Positions 10,601 through 17,872 of a DNA stretch of 64,000 bases are shown here, piece after piece; the first letter of the stretch is position 1; each line of letters opens with the position of its first letter. Origin of the DNA: Sphingobacterium composti. GTDB lineage: Bacteria; Bacteroidota; Bacteroidia; Sphingobacteriales; Sphingobacteriaceae. The stretch is taken from positions 20,762 to 84,761 of the forward strand of contig NZ_WUQZ01000017.1 in the NCBI RefSeq assembly GCF_009829075.1, read 5' to 3'. The translations under genes were made by a program, and so were the position numbers. Below the pieces are notes generated by a model. It was not told the DNA's origin. It searched no databases and saw only the letters and a program-made list of their open reading frames with translations.

Positions 10601-11120
10601 AGGAGATATGAAAGTCATTGGAAATAATACGAGAAGATATCAATATGGAATAAATGGTAACTTTAATTACAAAAACATAGATCTTTCCATCTTCCTACAA
10701 GGTGTTGGAAAGAGAGATATCTGGATGAGTAATCATATTTTTTGGCCATTTAACAATGAATTCAATACTGTATTCAAGCATAATATGGATTATTGGACGC
10801 CAGAAAACACAGAATCACACTATGGTCGCGTGTATGCAAATGCGGGCTTAAATACTTCTGCGAATAAAAGAGTGCAAACCAGATTCTTACAGGATGGATC
10901 GTACTTGCGTATCCGTAACATCACTTTGGGTTATAATTTGCCACAAGAGCTTCTACGCACCAAATTTATCAAATCAGTCCGTTTATTCGCGACAGGTGAA
11001 AACCTATTCACATTTGACAATCTACCAACAGGCTTTGAAGCTGATGGTGCTGATTTGGGTTCAGGGGGTATTTATCCATTCCTGAAGAAATATAGTTTTG
11101 GTTTGAATGTTAACTTTTAA
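7668..11120 (+). CDS. SusC/RagA TonB-dependent transporter with STN signalling domain
   Basis: Outer-membrane TonB-dependent importer of 1150 residues. A signal peptide covers about residues 15-38. An STN (secretin/TonB short N-terminal) domain spans about 48-118 and contacts FecR. A carboxypeptidase-like regulatory domain follows (about 128-200, start IIKGIITDKQGTPLTGVSVV). The TonB-box-like segment LNEIVVVGFGTQKK leads into the plug domain, with the SusC signature VLKDAAAASIYGARAAFGVV. The remainder is a 22-strand barrel ending in an aromatic-rich YSFGLNVNF. The STN domain matches the FecI/FecR pair upstream. The sugar substrate is not readable from the sequence, but the nearby sulfatase points to a sulfated glycan. 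Confidence 0.95.
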   Translation: MKINSLYCSEQSLLLKTFMMVKLIICFIITSTLQVAANNLKGQEKISLRLHNSNLKTVLNAIEKQTNLKFVYLDKLVENKEIEQLNISNQPWNQVLGPILQNVGLSLQSINDNRIVLSPIKPTQEGAIIKGIITDKQGTPLTGVSVVVKENNTGGSTDIDGMFEIKTTIKEPTLIISYVGYITQTIPYSSADLKVVLDEDLTALNEIVVVGFGTQKKANLTGAVSSVDMEKVLGDRPVSSASQALQGAVPGMQVTFGSGRPGQSTDLNIRGITSINGGSPLILVDNVPMSLDNVNPKDIQNVTVLKDAAAASIYGARAAFGVVLITTKKGAKNQPTQFNYSTNLTSSSATSLPEKASPLEFIQALKDFGNTTYWTGQNVDTWLGLLQEYQSNPTKYPEGITTVNGTRYALKEYDMYNEVFEKGFEQLHNLSVSGGSEKIAYRLSGMFTNEDGIMASDKDSYKKYNLNSYVSAEIARNLNISGNILYRNDARRTPMNMGEMFYRAISHGSFINTGFDIGMDGTEVPYGTPNNYLKYEEPSVLKRDDLRLFGKLEYSPIKGLNVTGEYTFNKNHDNDTYYQVRHKYMNPNNYTEEYLFNNEYYQRMNYTTQYNALNLYASYNHALENHNFKYLIGTNYEKSHNQSFWANRADLLSPSSPSLGTSTGNQSVGDGFGQYAVLGYFGRINYNYNNKYLIEINGRFDGSSRFLEGSKFGFFPSVSAGWNIAEENFMSDIKNQVNLLKLRGSFGEIGNQVVLNSSGSQVYFPVTPNMNTSNANWINPITGIRQLTIAPPSLVSSTFTWENVRTLNLGVDLGILQGRLNTSFDWFKRQTIGMLYQGADLPAVLGATPPFQNSTNLESKGWEWELTWKDNINKFNYSLGFNLSDNQGYITKLENSTGLINSYYEGKQIGEIWGYVSERLYTVEDFVEGSLNANLTGGTLKQGIAGFTGVAQNPGDIKYADLDGDGVIFSGNGTLSNPGDMKVIGNNTRRYQYGINGNFNYKNIDLSIFLQGVGKRDIWMSNHIFWPFNNEFNTVFKHNMDYWTPENTESHYGRVYANAGLNTSANKRVQTRFLQDGSYLRIRNITLGYNLPQELLRTKFIKSVRLFATGENLFTFDNLPTGFEADGADLGSGGIYPFLKKYSFGLNVNF

Positions 11121-11135
11121 ACGGTGAATCGTACA

Positions 11136-12917
11136 ATGAAAAAATCAATTTTACATATAGGTCTAGTAATCGCTTTAGGACTATCAACAACAAGTTGTAG
11201 TAATCTTTTGGAATTATCACCCGAAGGTACACTTACAGAAAATACGACATTTACATCTTATTCAAATTTTGTTGCCTATTCATGGCAATTTTATGGGACA
11301 TTCCCTGGTTATAGTAATTCTGTACCTAATTCAGAAGTCAATACCGATTTATTTGCATTAGCAAATGCCAATGCGACTTCAGACTGGCTTTGGATTCGTG
11401 TAGTAACACCAAGTAGCTCTGGAGATTACAACACACCTTACAATAATATTCGCACTATTAATATTATGCTGGATAATATTGATAAGCCGAATCAATTGAC
11501 AGATACGGAAAAAAAACATATGCGTAGTGTCGGCTATTTCTTTAAGGCTTATCATTATATGGATTTGTTAAATAAATATGGCAAAGCAATATGGGTGGAG
11601 AATGCACTTACCGATGGCGATGATGATATTCTCTATGGAAATACCTCATCAAGAGAAGAGATCGCTACTAAAATTTTAGAAATGCTCAACTATGCTGAAG
11701 AAAATATTAAACCAACTGGAGACGGCGCAAATTCAATAAACACGAATGTAGTGCGCGCTTTACTCTCTCGATTTGGCTTGCGCGAAGGAACATGGAGAAA
11801 ATATCACGGATTGCAACAAGCAGAAGTATATTTACGAGCTAGCGCTGAAGCTTCTAAAAAATTAATTACTACTATTCCTGATTTACATTCTGATTATGAT
11901 GAACTTTTTAATAGTGAATCTTTAGCAAGCAATAAAGAAGTGTTATTGTATAAACAATATGAGGTAAATCAAATCACACACACCTTGGCTTCTTTAGCTC
12001 GTAACTCTTCAGGACGTTGGGATTTGACAAAGGCGGCAGTAGATTTATATTTATTGAAAGATGGTCAAACGAGATACACAAGCCCTATGTTTGATGGAGA
12101 TACTGATCCTTACAAAGAATTCAGAAATAGAGATACACGTTTATATTTCACAGTTCCTCCTCCATATAAAACTGTAGTGAATCACCCAAGTTACACTTGG
12201 ACACATACTACGAATCCTGCTGATCGTGAATACATTGATTTGATGAACACATTATCTATTCCTACACGCAAAACCTTACCAGCTGTGAATTGGCAGGGTT
12301 TAGTATTAGCACAAGAGCCACATTTCGTTGATTATAATCTTGGACAGCCATTTAATGTAACTTATACAGGATATAGATTCTACAAATTCAGTAATAAAAT
12401 AAAGATGTTACAAAATGAGGACATCAATGACGCTCCAATTTTCCGAATGGGCGAAGTATTATTAAATTATGCTGAAGCAAAATATGAATTAGGAGAATTT
12501 GATCAAAGTATAGCTAATAGTACGATCAATAAGTTACGTGCTAGAGGTCAAGTTTCTTCCCTACAAATTACTACTATTGCAAATGATCCAACCAGAGACC
12601 CTAATGTATCTCCAATACTTTGGGAAATCCGTAGAGAACGTGCGGTAGAACTTATGGGTGAAGGATTTAGATTTGATGATCTTCGACGTTGGAAAAAAAT
12701 GGATTATGCTGCAAAACGTAAAATTGGAAGATATATTACAAAAGGAATTGATGTACCGCAAAATTCGATTATACCTATTTTGAATGGTGCATCAGCGGGA
12801 TATATCGCTTACGAAGATGTACCTCCCGCATTCTCTGATCATTATTATTTATACCCGATTCCTTCAGCAGAAATTGTATTAAACAATAATATAACACAAA
12901 ATCCTGGATGGGAATAG
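11136..12917 (+). CDS. SusD/RagB-type surface glycan-binding lipoprotein
   Basis: Lid and binding partner of the preceding SusC. From the ATG at 11136 the protein has 593 residues; a GTG twelve bases earlier would add four. The signal peptide ends in a lipobox LSTTSC, so Cys21 would be lipidated. The helical SusD body shows a TPR-like N-terminal part (MRSVGYFFKAYHYMDLLNKY) and the C-terminal signature APIFRMGEVLLNYAEAKYEL with IRRERAVELMGEGFRFDDLR. It begins 15 bases after the SusC stop, so the two are co-transcribed. Binding specificity is unknown. Confidence 0.95.
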   Translation: MKKSILHIGLVIALGLSTTSCSNLLELSPEGTLTENTTFTSYSNFVAYSWQFYGTFPGYSNSVPNSEVNTDLFALANANATSDWLWIRVVTPSSSGDYNTPYNNIRTINIMLDNIDKPNQLTDTEKKHMRSVGYFFKAYHYMDLLNKYGKAIWVENALTDGDDDILYGNTSSREEIATKILEMLNYAEENIKPTGDGANSINTNVVRALLSRFGLREGTWRKYHGLQQAEVYLRASAEASKKLITTIPDLHSDYDELFNSESLASNKEVLLYKQYEVNQITHTLASLARNSSGRWDLTKAAVDLYLLKDGQTRYTSPMFDGDTDPYKEFRNRDTRLYFTVPPPYKTVVNHPSYTWTHTTNPADREYIDLMNTLSIPTRKTLPAVNWQGLVLAQEPHFVDYNLGQPFNVTYTGYRFYKFSNKIKMLQNEDINDAPIFRMGEVLLNYAEAKYELGEFDQSIANSTINKLRARGQVSSLQITTIANDPTRDPNVSPILWEIRRERAVELMGEGFRFDDLRRWKKMDYAAKRKIGRYITKGIDVPQNSIIPILNGASAGYIAYEDVPPAFSDHYYLYPIPSAEIVLNNNITQNPGWE

Positions 12918-12927
12918 GTACACAAAT

Positions 12928-12966
12928 TAATGTCTAGAAAATTCACTTACTAGACATTATATTTCT
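12928..12966 (+). terminator. Hairpin between susD and the sulfatase gene
   Basis: Perfect 10-base arms TAATGTCTAG (12928-12937) and CTAGACATTA (12950-12959), followed by a broken T-rich stretch. It could reduce read-through from susD into the sulfatase gene or protect the susCD message 3' end. Confidence 0.55.
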
Positions 12967-12988
12967 ATTTAATCAAAATACTTTAAAT

Positions 12989-14413
12989 ATGCTTAAGATA
13001 AAACACATACTATACTTTATCCTATTTTTAGCCTTATCTGCAAATGCACAATCAAAAAAGCCAAATATTGTATTTATAATGGCTGATGATTTGGGTATTG
13101 GTGATCTTGGTGCGTATGGCCAGACCAAAATCAAAACTCCCAATCTAGATAAATTGGCTCAGCAGGGAGCAAAATTTACACAATTCTATGCAGGTACATC
13201 TGTGTGCGCGCCATCACGCGCATCCCTAATGACAGGAATGCATACCGGACACACTTATGTACGTGGAAACAAAGAAATTGAGCCCGAAGGTCAAGAACCC
13301 TTAGCTGACTCTATACGAACTTTTGCGATGGATTTACAACAAAGCGGATATGTAACTGGAGCATTTGGGAAATGGGGACTTGGAATGGTCGGAACGAGCG
13401 GAGATCCAAACCTCAAAGGATTCGACACCTTTTACGGATATAATTGTCAGCGACAATCACACCGCTACTACCCTACGCATTTGTGGCACAATGACAACCG
13501 CGTAATCCTTGCTGGAAACAATCTAACAGACAAAGTTCATTATGCGCCTACTCTTATCCAAGAACAAACGTTGAAATTTATTGATGACAATAAAGAAAAA
13601 CCATTCTTCCTTTTTGTACCTACAGTATTGCCTCATGCTGAATTAGCTGGCCCTGATGATGAATTTTTCAAAATGTATGAAAATGCTTTTGTGGAGACTC
13701 CGCACAAAGGTCAAGATTACGGGCCAAATGCAACCATAGGTGGATATGCTTCTGTGGACAAGCCACGTGCTACCTTCGCTGCAATGGTCACGCGAATGGA
13801 TGCTTACGTAGGTCAAATAATTAATAAACTTGATGAATTAGGTTTACGTGAAAATACAATCATACTATTTACTAGTGACAACGGTGCGCATCGTGAAGGT
13901 GGAGCTGACCCCGACTTTTTTAATAGTACAGCGAATTTTAAAGGTGTTAAACGATCTCTTTATGAAGGTGGTGTGCGTACTCCTCTTATAGTAAATTGGA
14001 AAAACAAAATTGCCCCAAACCAACAGATTACGCATGTTGGTGCATTTTGGGATGTATATAACACAATGTTAGAACTAGCTAATTTAACACCATCAACTCA
14101 AAATGATGGCATATCATTTTTGCCGACACTTGTAAAGAATGGTAAACAAAAAAAACATAAATATTTGTATTGGGAATTTCATGAAGATGGAGGAAGACAA
14201 GCTGTTCTATCCAAAGGTTGGAAATTGATTAAACAAAAAGTCAAATCACCTAAAGATTCTTACTATGAGCTTTATAATATTGATAAAGATCCATTCGAAC
14301 AAAATAATTTAGCGACTTCAAATCCTAAGAAAGTTAAACAACTTGCTAAATTGATAGATGAAGCGCATATTGAAAGCGCAATATATCCTTTAATAAGTCT
14401 TAAAACTAAATAG
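12989..14413 (+). CDS. Secreted S1-type sulfatase (arylsulfatase family)
   Basis: Hydrolyses sulfate esters, probably from a glycan imported by the neighbouring SusC/SusD pair. A signal peptide covers residues 1-20. The metal-binding start NIVFIMADDLGIGDLG includes Asp33 and Asp34. The formylglycine motif CAPSR has Cys73 as the residue to be oxidised, followed by ASLMTG. A further metal-site segment is FTSDNGAHREGG. The 474 residues are a complete S1 sulfatase. Because the key residue is Cys, either an FGE or a radical-SAM maturase would activate it; neither gene is in this window. It follows susD on the same strand after a 71-base gap containing a hairpin. The exact substrate is unknown. Confidence 0.93.
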   Translation: MLKIKHILYFILFLALSANAQSKKPNIVFIMADDLGIGDLGAYGQTKIKTPNLDKLAQQGAKFTQFYAGTSVCAPSRASLMTGMHTGHTYVRGNKEIEPEGQEPLADSIRTFAMDLQQSGYVTGAFGKWGLGMVGTSGDPNLKGFDTFYGYNCQRQSHRYYPTHLWHNDNRVILAGNNLTDKVHYAPTLIQEQTLKFIDDNKEKPFFLFVPTVLPHAELAGPDDEFFKMYENAFVETPHKGQDYGPNATIGGYASVDKPRATFAAMVTRMDAYVGQIINKLDELGLRENTIILFTSDNGAHREGGADPDFFNSTANFKGVKRSLYEGGVRTPLIVNWKNKIAPNQQITHVGAFWDVYNTMLELANLTPSTQNDGISFLPTLVKNGKQKKHKYLYWEFHEDGGRQAVLSKGWKLIKQKVKSPKDSYYELYNIDKDPFEQNNLATSNPKKVKQLAKLIDEAHIESAIYPLISLKTK

Positions 14414-14422
14414 ATATATAAC

Positions 14423-14435
14423 ATATAAGGTTCTT
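14423..14435 (+). repeat. Left arm of a hairpin split by IS256 insertion
   Basis: ATATAAGGTTCTT is the exact reverse complement of 15809-15821. With the insertion sequence and one target copy removed, the two arms join through a short loop to form one long hairpin, the probable bidirectional terminator of two convergent genes. Confidence 0.85.
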
Positions 14436-14439
14436 TTCA

Positions 14440-14447
14440 TTTCTGAG
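14440..14447. repeat. 8-bp target duplication, left copy
   Basis: TTTCTGAG directly abuts the left inverted repeat of the insertion sequence and is repeated exactly at 15801-15808. Eight to nine bases is the usual duplication size for the IS256 family. Confidence 0.92.
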
Positions 14448-14471
14448 GGAAGTGTAAAGCAAACTGTGTCA
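14448..14471 (+). repeat. Left terminal inverted repeat of the IS256-family element
   Basis: Twenty-four bases starting GGAAGTGTAAAGC and ending AACTGTGTCA. It pairs with 15777-15800 at 19 of 24 positions. Confidence 0.9.
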
Positions 14472-14475
14472 GTGA

Positions 14476-14522
14476 GCTCTAAATAGATATAGGTCCCCTT
14501 CGGACCTATATCTATTTAGAGC
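14476..14522. terminator. Hairpin terminator at the transposase 3' end
   Basis: Perfect 21-base arms (14476-14496 and 14502-14522) around a 5-base loop CCTTC. The right arm overlaps the last codons and stop of the transposase. Such hairpins at insertion-sequence ends end the transposase message and block incoming transcription from the flank. Confidence 0.8.
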
Positions 14523-15744
14523 CGCCGAAGGCTTTAATTCTATCACCAAATTTAAGGTGTAGTTGTTGCATTGTCAAGCCCCAATTACGAATTGGCATAG
14601 TCCATTTTTTGCTTATGTTTTGTATTGCTAGATAAATTAACTTTAATAACGCTTGATCTGAAGTAAACGCTCCTTTTGTTTTAGTCACTTTCCTAATTTG
14701 ACGGTGCATAGCTTCAATAGCATTTGTTGTATATATAGCCCTTCTTATTTCTGCATTGTACTCAAAGTAAGTGGATAGATTTGTCCAATTATCAATCCAA
14801 CCACTTACTGCTAATGGATACTTGTTACCCCATTTTTCCTCAAACTCTAAAAGCTTTTGATAACCATATTCTTGAGTATTAGCTTTATAGATAGGTTGCA
14901 TGTCTGCTACTACAGCTTTTTTGTCTTTCTCAGGAACATATTTTAGACTTGAGCGTATTTGATGAACTATACACAATTGAACCTGGGTCTTTGGATAAAC
15001 TGCTTCTATAGCCTCGGGAAAGCCTTTTAAGCCATCCACACAAGCAACCAGAATATCTTCTACTCCTCGTTGTTTTAAATCACTTAGTACCGAAACCCAA
15101 AATTTAACCCCTTCATTCTCCGACAAGTACACTCCTAATAGTTCTTTTTTCCCATCTTGATTAAGCCCAAGAATATTATACACTGCACGGCTTTGAACAC
15201 TGCCACTATCCTTAACTTTGAAGTGCATGCAATCCAGGAAAATAAATGGATACAGAGGCTCTAATGGTCGATTTCGCCACTCAATCATCGCAGGTATGAC
15301 TTTATCAGTGATATGAGAGATCTCTGTAGCAGAAATTTCCATTGCATACATATCTCTAATATAGGTTGTTATATCACGGGTACTCATGCCTCGAGCATAC
15401 ATGGAGATAACATTATCTTCTAATTCTTCCGTAATAATAAGTTGGCGTTTAGCTACTATTTTTGGCTCAAAGGTACCATTACGATCCCGACCGCTTTCAA
15501 GTTCAAAGCTTCCTGATTGTAAGCTTCTAACTGTTTTCTTGGTTTTACCATTCTTGCGATTTGATTCTCCAGAAGCCTTATTCTCTAAAAGATGATTTTC
15601 TAACTCACCTTCTAACATCGATTCTAATAAATGCTTTAGCATCGGAGCAAAAACTCCATCTGTACCACCCATCTTTTTGCCTTCGTAAAGGCCTTTCATC
15701 GCTTCTTCTTTGAATCGATCAAAATCAAATTTTTCGTTGTTCAT
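14512..15744 (-). CDS. IS256-family (mutator-type) transposase
   Basis: DDE transposase of 410 residues, full length for the family. Candidate catalytic residues are Asp171 in FIFLDCMHFKV, Asp237 in ACVDGLKGFPEAI, and Glu344 in YTTNAIEAMHRQIRK. The family C/H motif follows the second Asp (Cys258 and His261 in QLCIVHQIRSSLKYV). The start is an ATG 33 bases inside the right inverted repeat. Nothing suggests decay. The family uses a copy-out mechanism through a circular intermediate; whether this copy moves is unknown. Confidence 0.96.
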   Translation of the reverse strand: MNNEKFDFDRFKEEAMKGLYEGKKMGGTDGVFAPMLKHLLESMLEGELENHLLENKASGESNRKNGKTKKTVRSLQSGSFELESGRDRNGTFEPKIVAKRQLIITEELEDNVISMYARGMSTRDITTYIRDMYAMEISATEISHITDKVIPAMIEWRNRPLEPLYPFIFLDCMHFKVKDSGSVQSRAVYNILGLNQDGKKELLGVYLSENEGVKFWVSVLSDLKQRGVEDILVACVDGLKGFPEAIEAVYPKTQVQLCIVHQIRSSLKYVPEKDKKAVVADMQPIYKANTQEYGYQKLLEFEEKWGNKYPLAVSGWIDNWTNLSTYFEYNAEIRRAIYTTNAIEAMHRQIRKVTKTKGAFTSDQALLKLIYLAIQNISKKWTMPIRNWGLTMQQLHLKFGDRIKAFGGSK

Positions 15745-15776
15745 TATACTGTGTCTAAAAATAAGTATTTATTTAT

Positions 15777-15800
15777 TGACACAGTTCGGTTTACACCCTC
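15777..15800 (-). repeat. Right terminal inverted repeat of the IS256-family element
   Basis: On the minus strand it starts GAGGGTGTAAACCG and ends AACTGTGTCA. It is the partner of 14448-14471. Confidence 0.9.
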
Positions 15801-15808
15801 TTTCTGAG
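15801..15808. repeat. 8-bp target duplication, right copy
   Basis: TTTCTGAG, identical to 14440-14447. It is followed at once by AAGAACCTTATAT (15809-15821), the right arm of the interrupted hairpin. Confidence 0.92.
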
Positions 15809-15823
15809 AAGAACCTTATATTA

Positions 15824-16774
15824 TTACCTTACTATCTGAGCAAAATCATCTGATTTTGCTTTAACGGTTTTAATTTTAAGTAACGAAATTAGTTTCCTGT
15901 TCTTGGTAATAGCATCCATATAATATTCATATATAAATCTCATCCTAAGGCCAAAAATAACTTGTCGTCCCGAAAACATTGCTGGGAACCAATCACATGA
16001 AGTTTTAATCATATAATCTAGAATTTCATCTTTTAGAAGATTCGTTCCAAAAGAAATATCCAAAAAGCCCAATTTCTTATTTTTATCAACTATGAATGGA
16101 ATTTCGACACTATCTATACCAAAATTTGAATAATTATTTTCACGTTTCTTAGTATTTAAAATCCTGTTTATTTTAAAACATAAGAATTGATTCCCACTTT
16201 TATATATTGGTTGTATTTCTGCAGCAGTAAAAATAGTTTCAGTTGGAAAATTTTTTTCCGCATTATTATAGACTGTAAAACAATCTGCTTTTATACTATC
16301 AAAAGTCAAAGTAGGCTCAAAGTTTATATTGCGAACAGAGATCACACTATCATTAAGCCATAAAGTAAAACTTATCAAATACGTTTTAGAAATTACTTTA
16401 CCATTATAAGACGCAGGTTTAAAATGTTTTACAATATTTGTTAGTTTTCTTTTGATCGTCTTCTGAACAAGGTCGCTATCATTAGAATATGAAGTTCCCA
16501 ATAAACTCAATTTTGGTTTACCAACAGCGTCAAATTCAATTTCATAAAAAATATCAAGTGGCCTTTTATCAGTAACAAAATCACCAAAATCAATCTTTTT
16601 AAATAAAACTTCGATATCCCTTTTAAATTCTCTCTTTCCACGGTTTTGCCAATTACTTGCATTTATTTTATAACGCATTTCCTGATCTAAATCAACTGTA
16701 TAATTTGGCAGATTTTGTGCATAAATTGTTAAATTACATATGATTAAAAGAAATAAATAAACAAGTTTTATCAT
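15824..16774 (-). CDS. Secreted protein of unknown function, paralogue of the upstream gene; TonB-C-like segments
   Basis: Not a family I can name with certainty. The ATG at 16774 (MIKLVYLFLLIICNLTIYAQ) gives a clean signal peptide and 316 residues; the longer frame opens with TTG at 16810 and is less likely. Two segments, FKPASYNGKVISKTYLISF and CDWFPAMFSGRQVIFGLRM, fit the TonB C-terminal pattern (W/F-x-PA-x3-G-x-x-V then an alternating strand). The protein may therefore contain two TonB-C-like units without the usual membrane anchor and proline-rich linker. It shares order and motifs with the gene 49 bases upstream, so the pair looks like a tandem duplication. It ends right next to the hairpin interrupted by IS256. 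Confidence 0.7.
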   Translation of the reverse strand: MIKLVYLFLLIICNLTIYAQNLPNYTVDLDQEMRYKINASNWQNRGKREFKRDIEVLFKKIDFGDFVTDKRPLDIFYEIEFDAVGKPKLSLLGTSYSNDSDLVQKTIKRKLTNIVKHFKPASYNGKVISKTYLISFTLWLNDSVISVRNINFEPTLTFDSIKADCFTVYNNAEKNFPTETIFTAAEIQPIYKSGNQFLCFKINRILNTKKRENNYSNFGIDSVEIPFIVDKNKKLGFLDISFGTNLLKDEILDYMIKTSCDWFPAMFSGRQVIFGLRMRFIYEYYMDAITKNRKLISLLKIKTVKAKSDDFAQIVR

Positions 16775-16823
16775 AATTATAATTCTTATAATGATTTTAC
16801 ACTTTATCAATAATAACGACCCT

Positions 16824-17717
16824 TTAATAATTCTTAACTCTCTTTAAATCATAAATTTTTAAATTTACCTTCCCCGTATAATTCAAAAATGCTGTATAGT
16901 AAAATCTATATTTATTTTTCACAAAAAAAGGTCTTCCGCTCATTAATCCAGGGAACCAATTACAACTTAAAAGCTTCAAATTTTCAATAATAATAGACTC
17001 CGTTTTAGATTTGGACATATAATTTCCCTCGAGGGAAAAATGTCCATCCTTAGTAATTATAAAATCAATATCCAAACTGTCAATTTTATTATTAGAACCT
17101 ATCCTACTACTTTTAAATAGTTTATTTAAATGAGAAATTAAAATCTCCTTCCCGCCTTTATACTCAGGAAATATTTCTACAGAATTGAAAAGATGGTTAT
17201 CACTCTTTTCTCTATAAATTTCGAAACAATTGGTGTTTAAATAATAATCGGGTCTAGTTTTATCAAATCTTATTCTGTAAATATTCAATTTTTTTTCTTT
17301 CTTTATCTGAACATCTATTCTATACTTCCTATAAAAAGCATTACCCTGATATACCGCTGGTTTAAAATCGCTTAAAAGTTGGTTTACATACTTTGACAAA
17401 TCATTTTTGCACCTTAGCGCTCTGTTGGTATCCTTAGTCCAATAATCTATTTTCTCAATAGATGGTATTTTGTTAGTGTAATCGATGTGGATAGTAAAAT
17501 TAGATATGCCATCTTCATAATCTTTAAAAACCTCTGTTTTAGCCAAAAGACTCACTAATTCTTTCATCAACAAATCTTCCCCACGATCTTGTAACGTTTT
17601 ACCAATAACTTTGTATCTAAATTCTTTGTCCAGACTATCAAATAAAGTTGATTTGGTTTGTGCTATTGATGTATAGTTCAAAATCATCAATAGAGCAATT
17701 AAGAAATAATTGGTCAT
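16824..17717 (-). CDS. Secreted protein of unknown function, first of a tandem paralogous pair
   Basis: A 297-residue protein with a signal peptide (MTNYFLIALLMILNYTSIAQ). Its order of motifs matches its downstream neighbour: a start like LDKEFRYKVIGKTLQDRGED (compare LDQEMRYKINASNWQNRGKR), a central FKPAVYQGNAFYRKYRIDV, a second part FEIYREKSDNHLFNSVEIFPEYKGG, and a final CNWFPGLMSGRPFFVKNKY. The FKPA and WFPG pieces resemble TonB C-terminal motifs. No enzyme motif is seen. The two genes are probably one operon. Function is unknown. Confidence 0.7.
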   Translation of the reverse strand: MTNYFLIALLMILNYTSIAQTKSTLFDSLDKEFRYKVIGKTLQDRGEDLLMKELVSLLAKTEVFKDYEDGISNFTIHIDYTNKIPSIEKIDYWTKDTNRALRCKNDLSKYVNQLLSDFKPAVYQGNAFYRKYRIDVQIKKEKKLNIYRIRFDKTRPDYYLNTNCFEIYREKSDNHLFNSVEIFPEYKGGKEILISHLNKLFKSSRIGSNNKIDSLDIDFIITKDGHFSLEGNYMSKSKTESIIIENLKLLSCNWFPGLMSGRPFFVKNKYRFYYTAFLNYTGKVNLKIYDLKRVKNY

Positions 17718-17790
17718 AAGCTAAGCGTTCTAATCGTAACACTAAAGTTAATCAATTAGATAGAGGAATTCTAATTATAAAATTGGTCAC

Positions 17791-17804
17791 TTACCTTGAG
17801 GTAA
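17791..17804 (+). promoter_or_regulatory. Candidate HxlR/MarR-type operator upstream of pirin
   Basis: TTACCT and AGGTAA form a perfect 6-base inverted repeat with a 2-base centre, 69 bases before the pirin start. HxlR-family (DUF24) regulators bind related TTAC-n-GTAA palindromes and often control redox or electrophile-response genes, pirins among them. The link to a regulator is inference. Confidence 0.4.
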
Positions 17805-17872
17805 CTCCGTCGCCTTTTGGCATATTACGGCATAGGGTTTGATGATTATACAGCAAAAGAAAGGTTAAAAAA

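Larger units (their letters stand above)
14448..15800 (-). mobile_element. Complete IS256-family insertion sequence (1353 bp)
   Basis: The element is bounded by 24-base imperfect terminal inverted repeats (14448-14471 and 15777-15800; 19 of 24 positions match, inner part AACTGTGTCA identical). It is flanked by the 8-bp direct repeat TTTCTGAG. It holds one full-length transposase on the minus strand and an internal hairpin at the transposase 3' end. Both ends, the duplication and the reading frame are intact, so the insertion appears recent and potentially active. Confidence 0.95.

Noticed and set aside
14512..15744. Transposase as a degraded remnant
   Set aside because: Frame, length, both catalytic Asp residues, the Glu and both ends are intact with an exact target duplication, so the element is complete.
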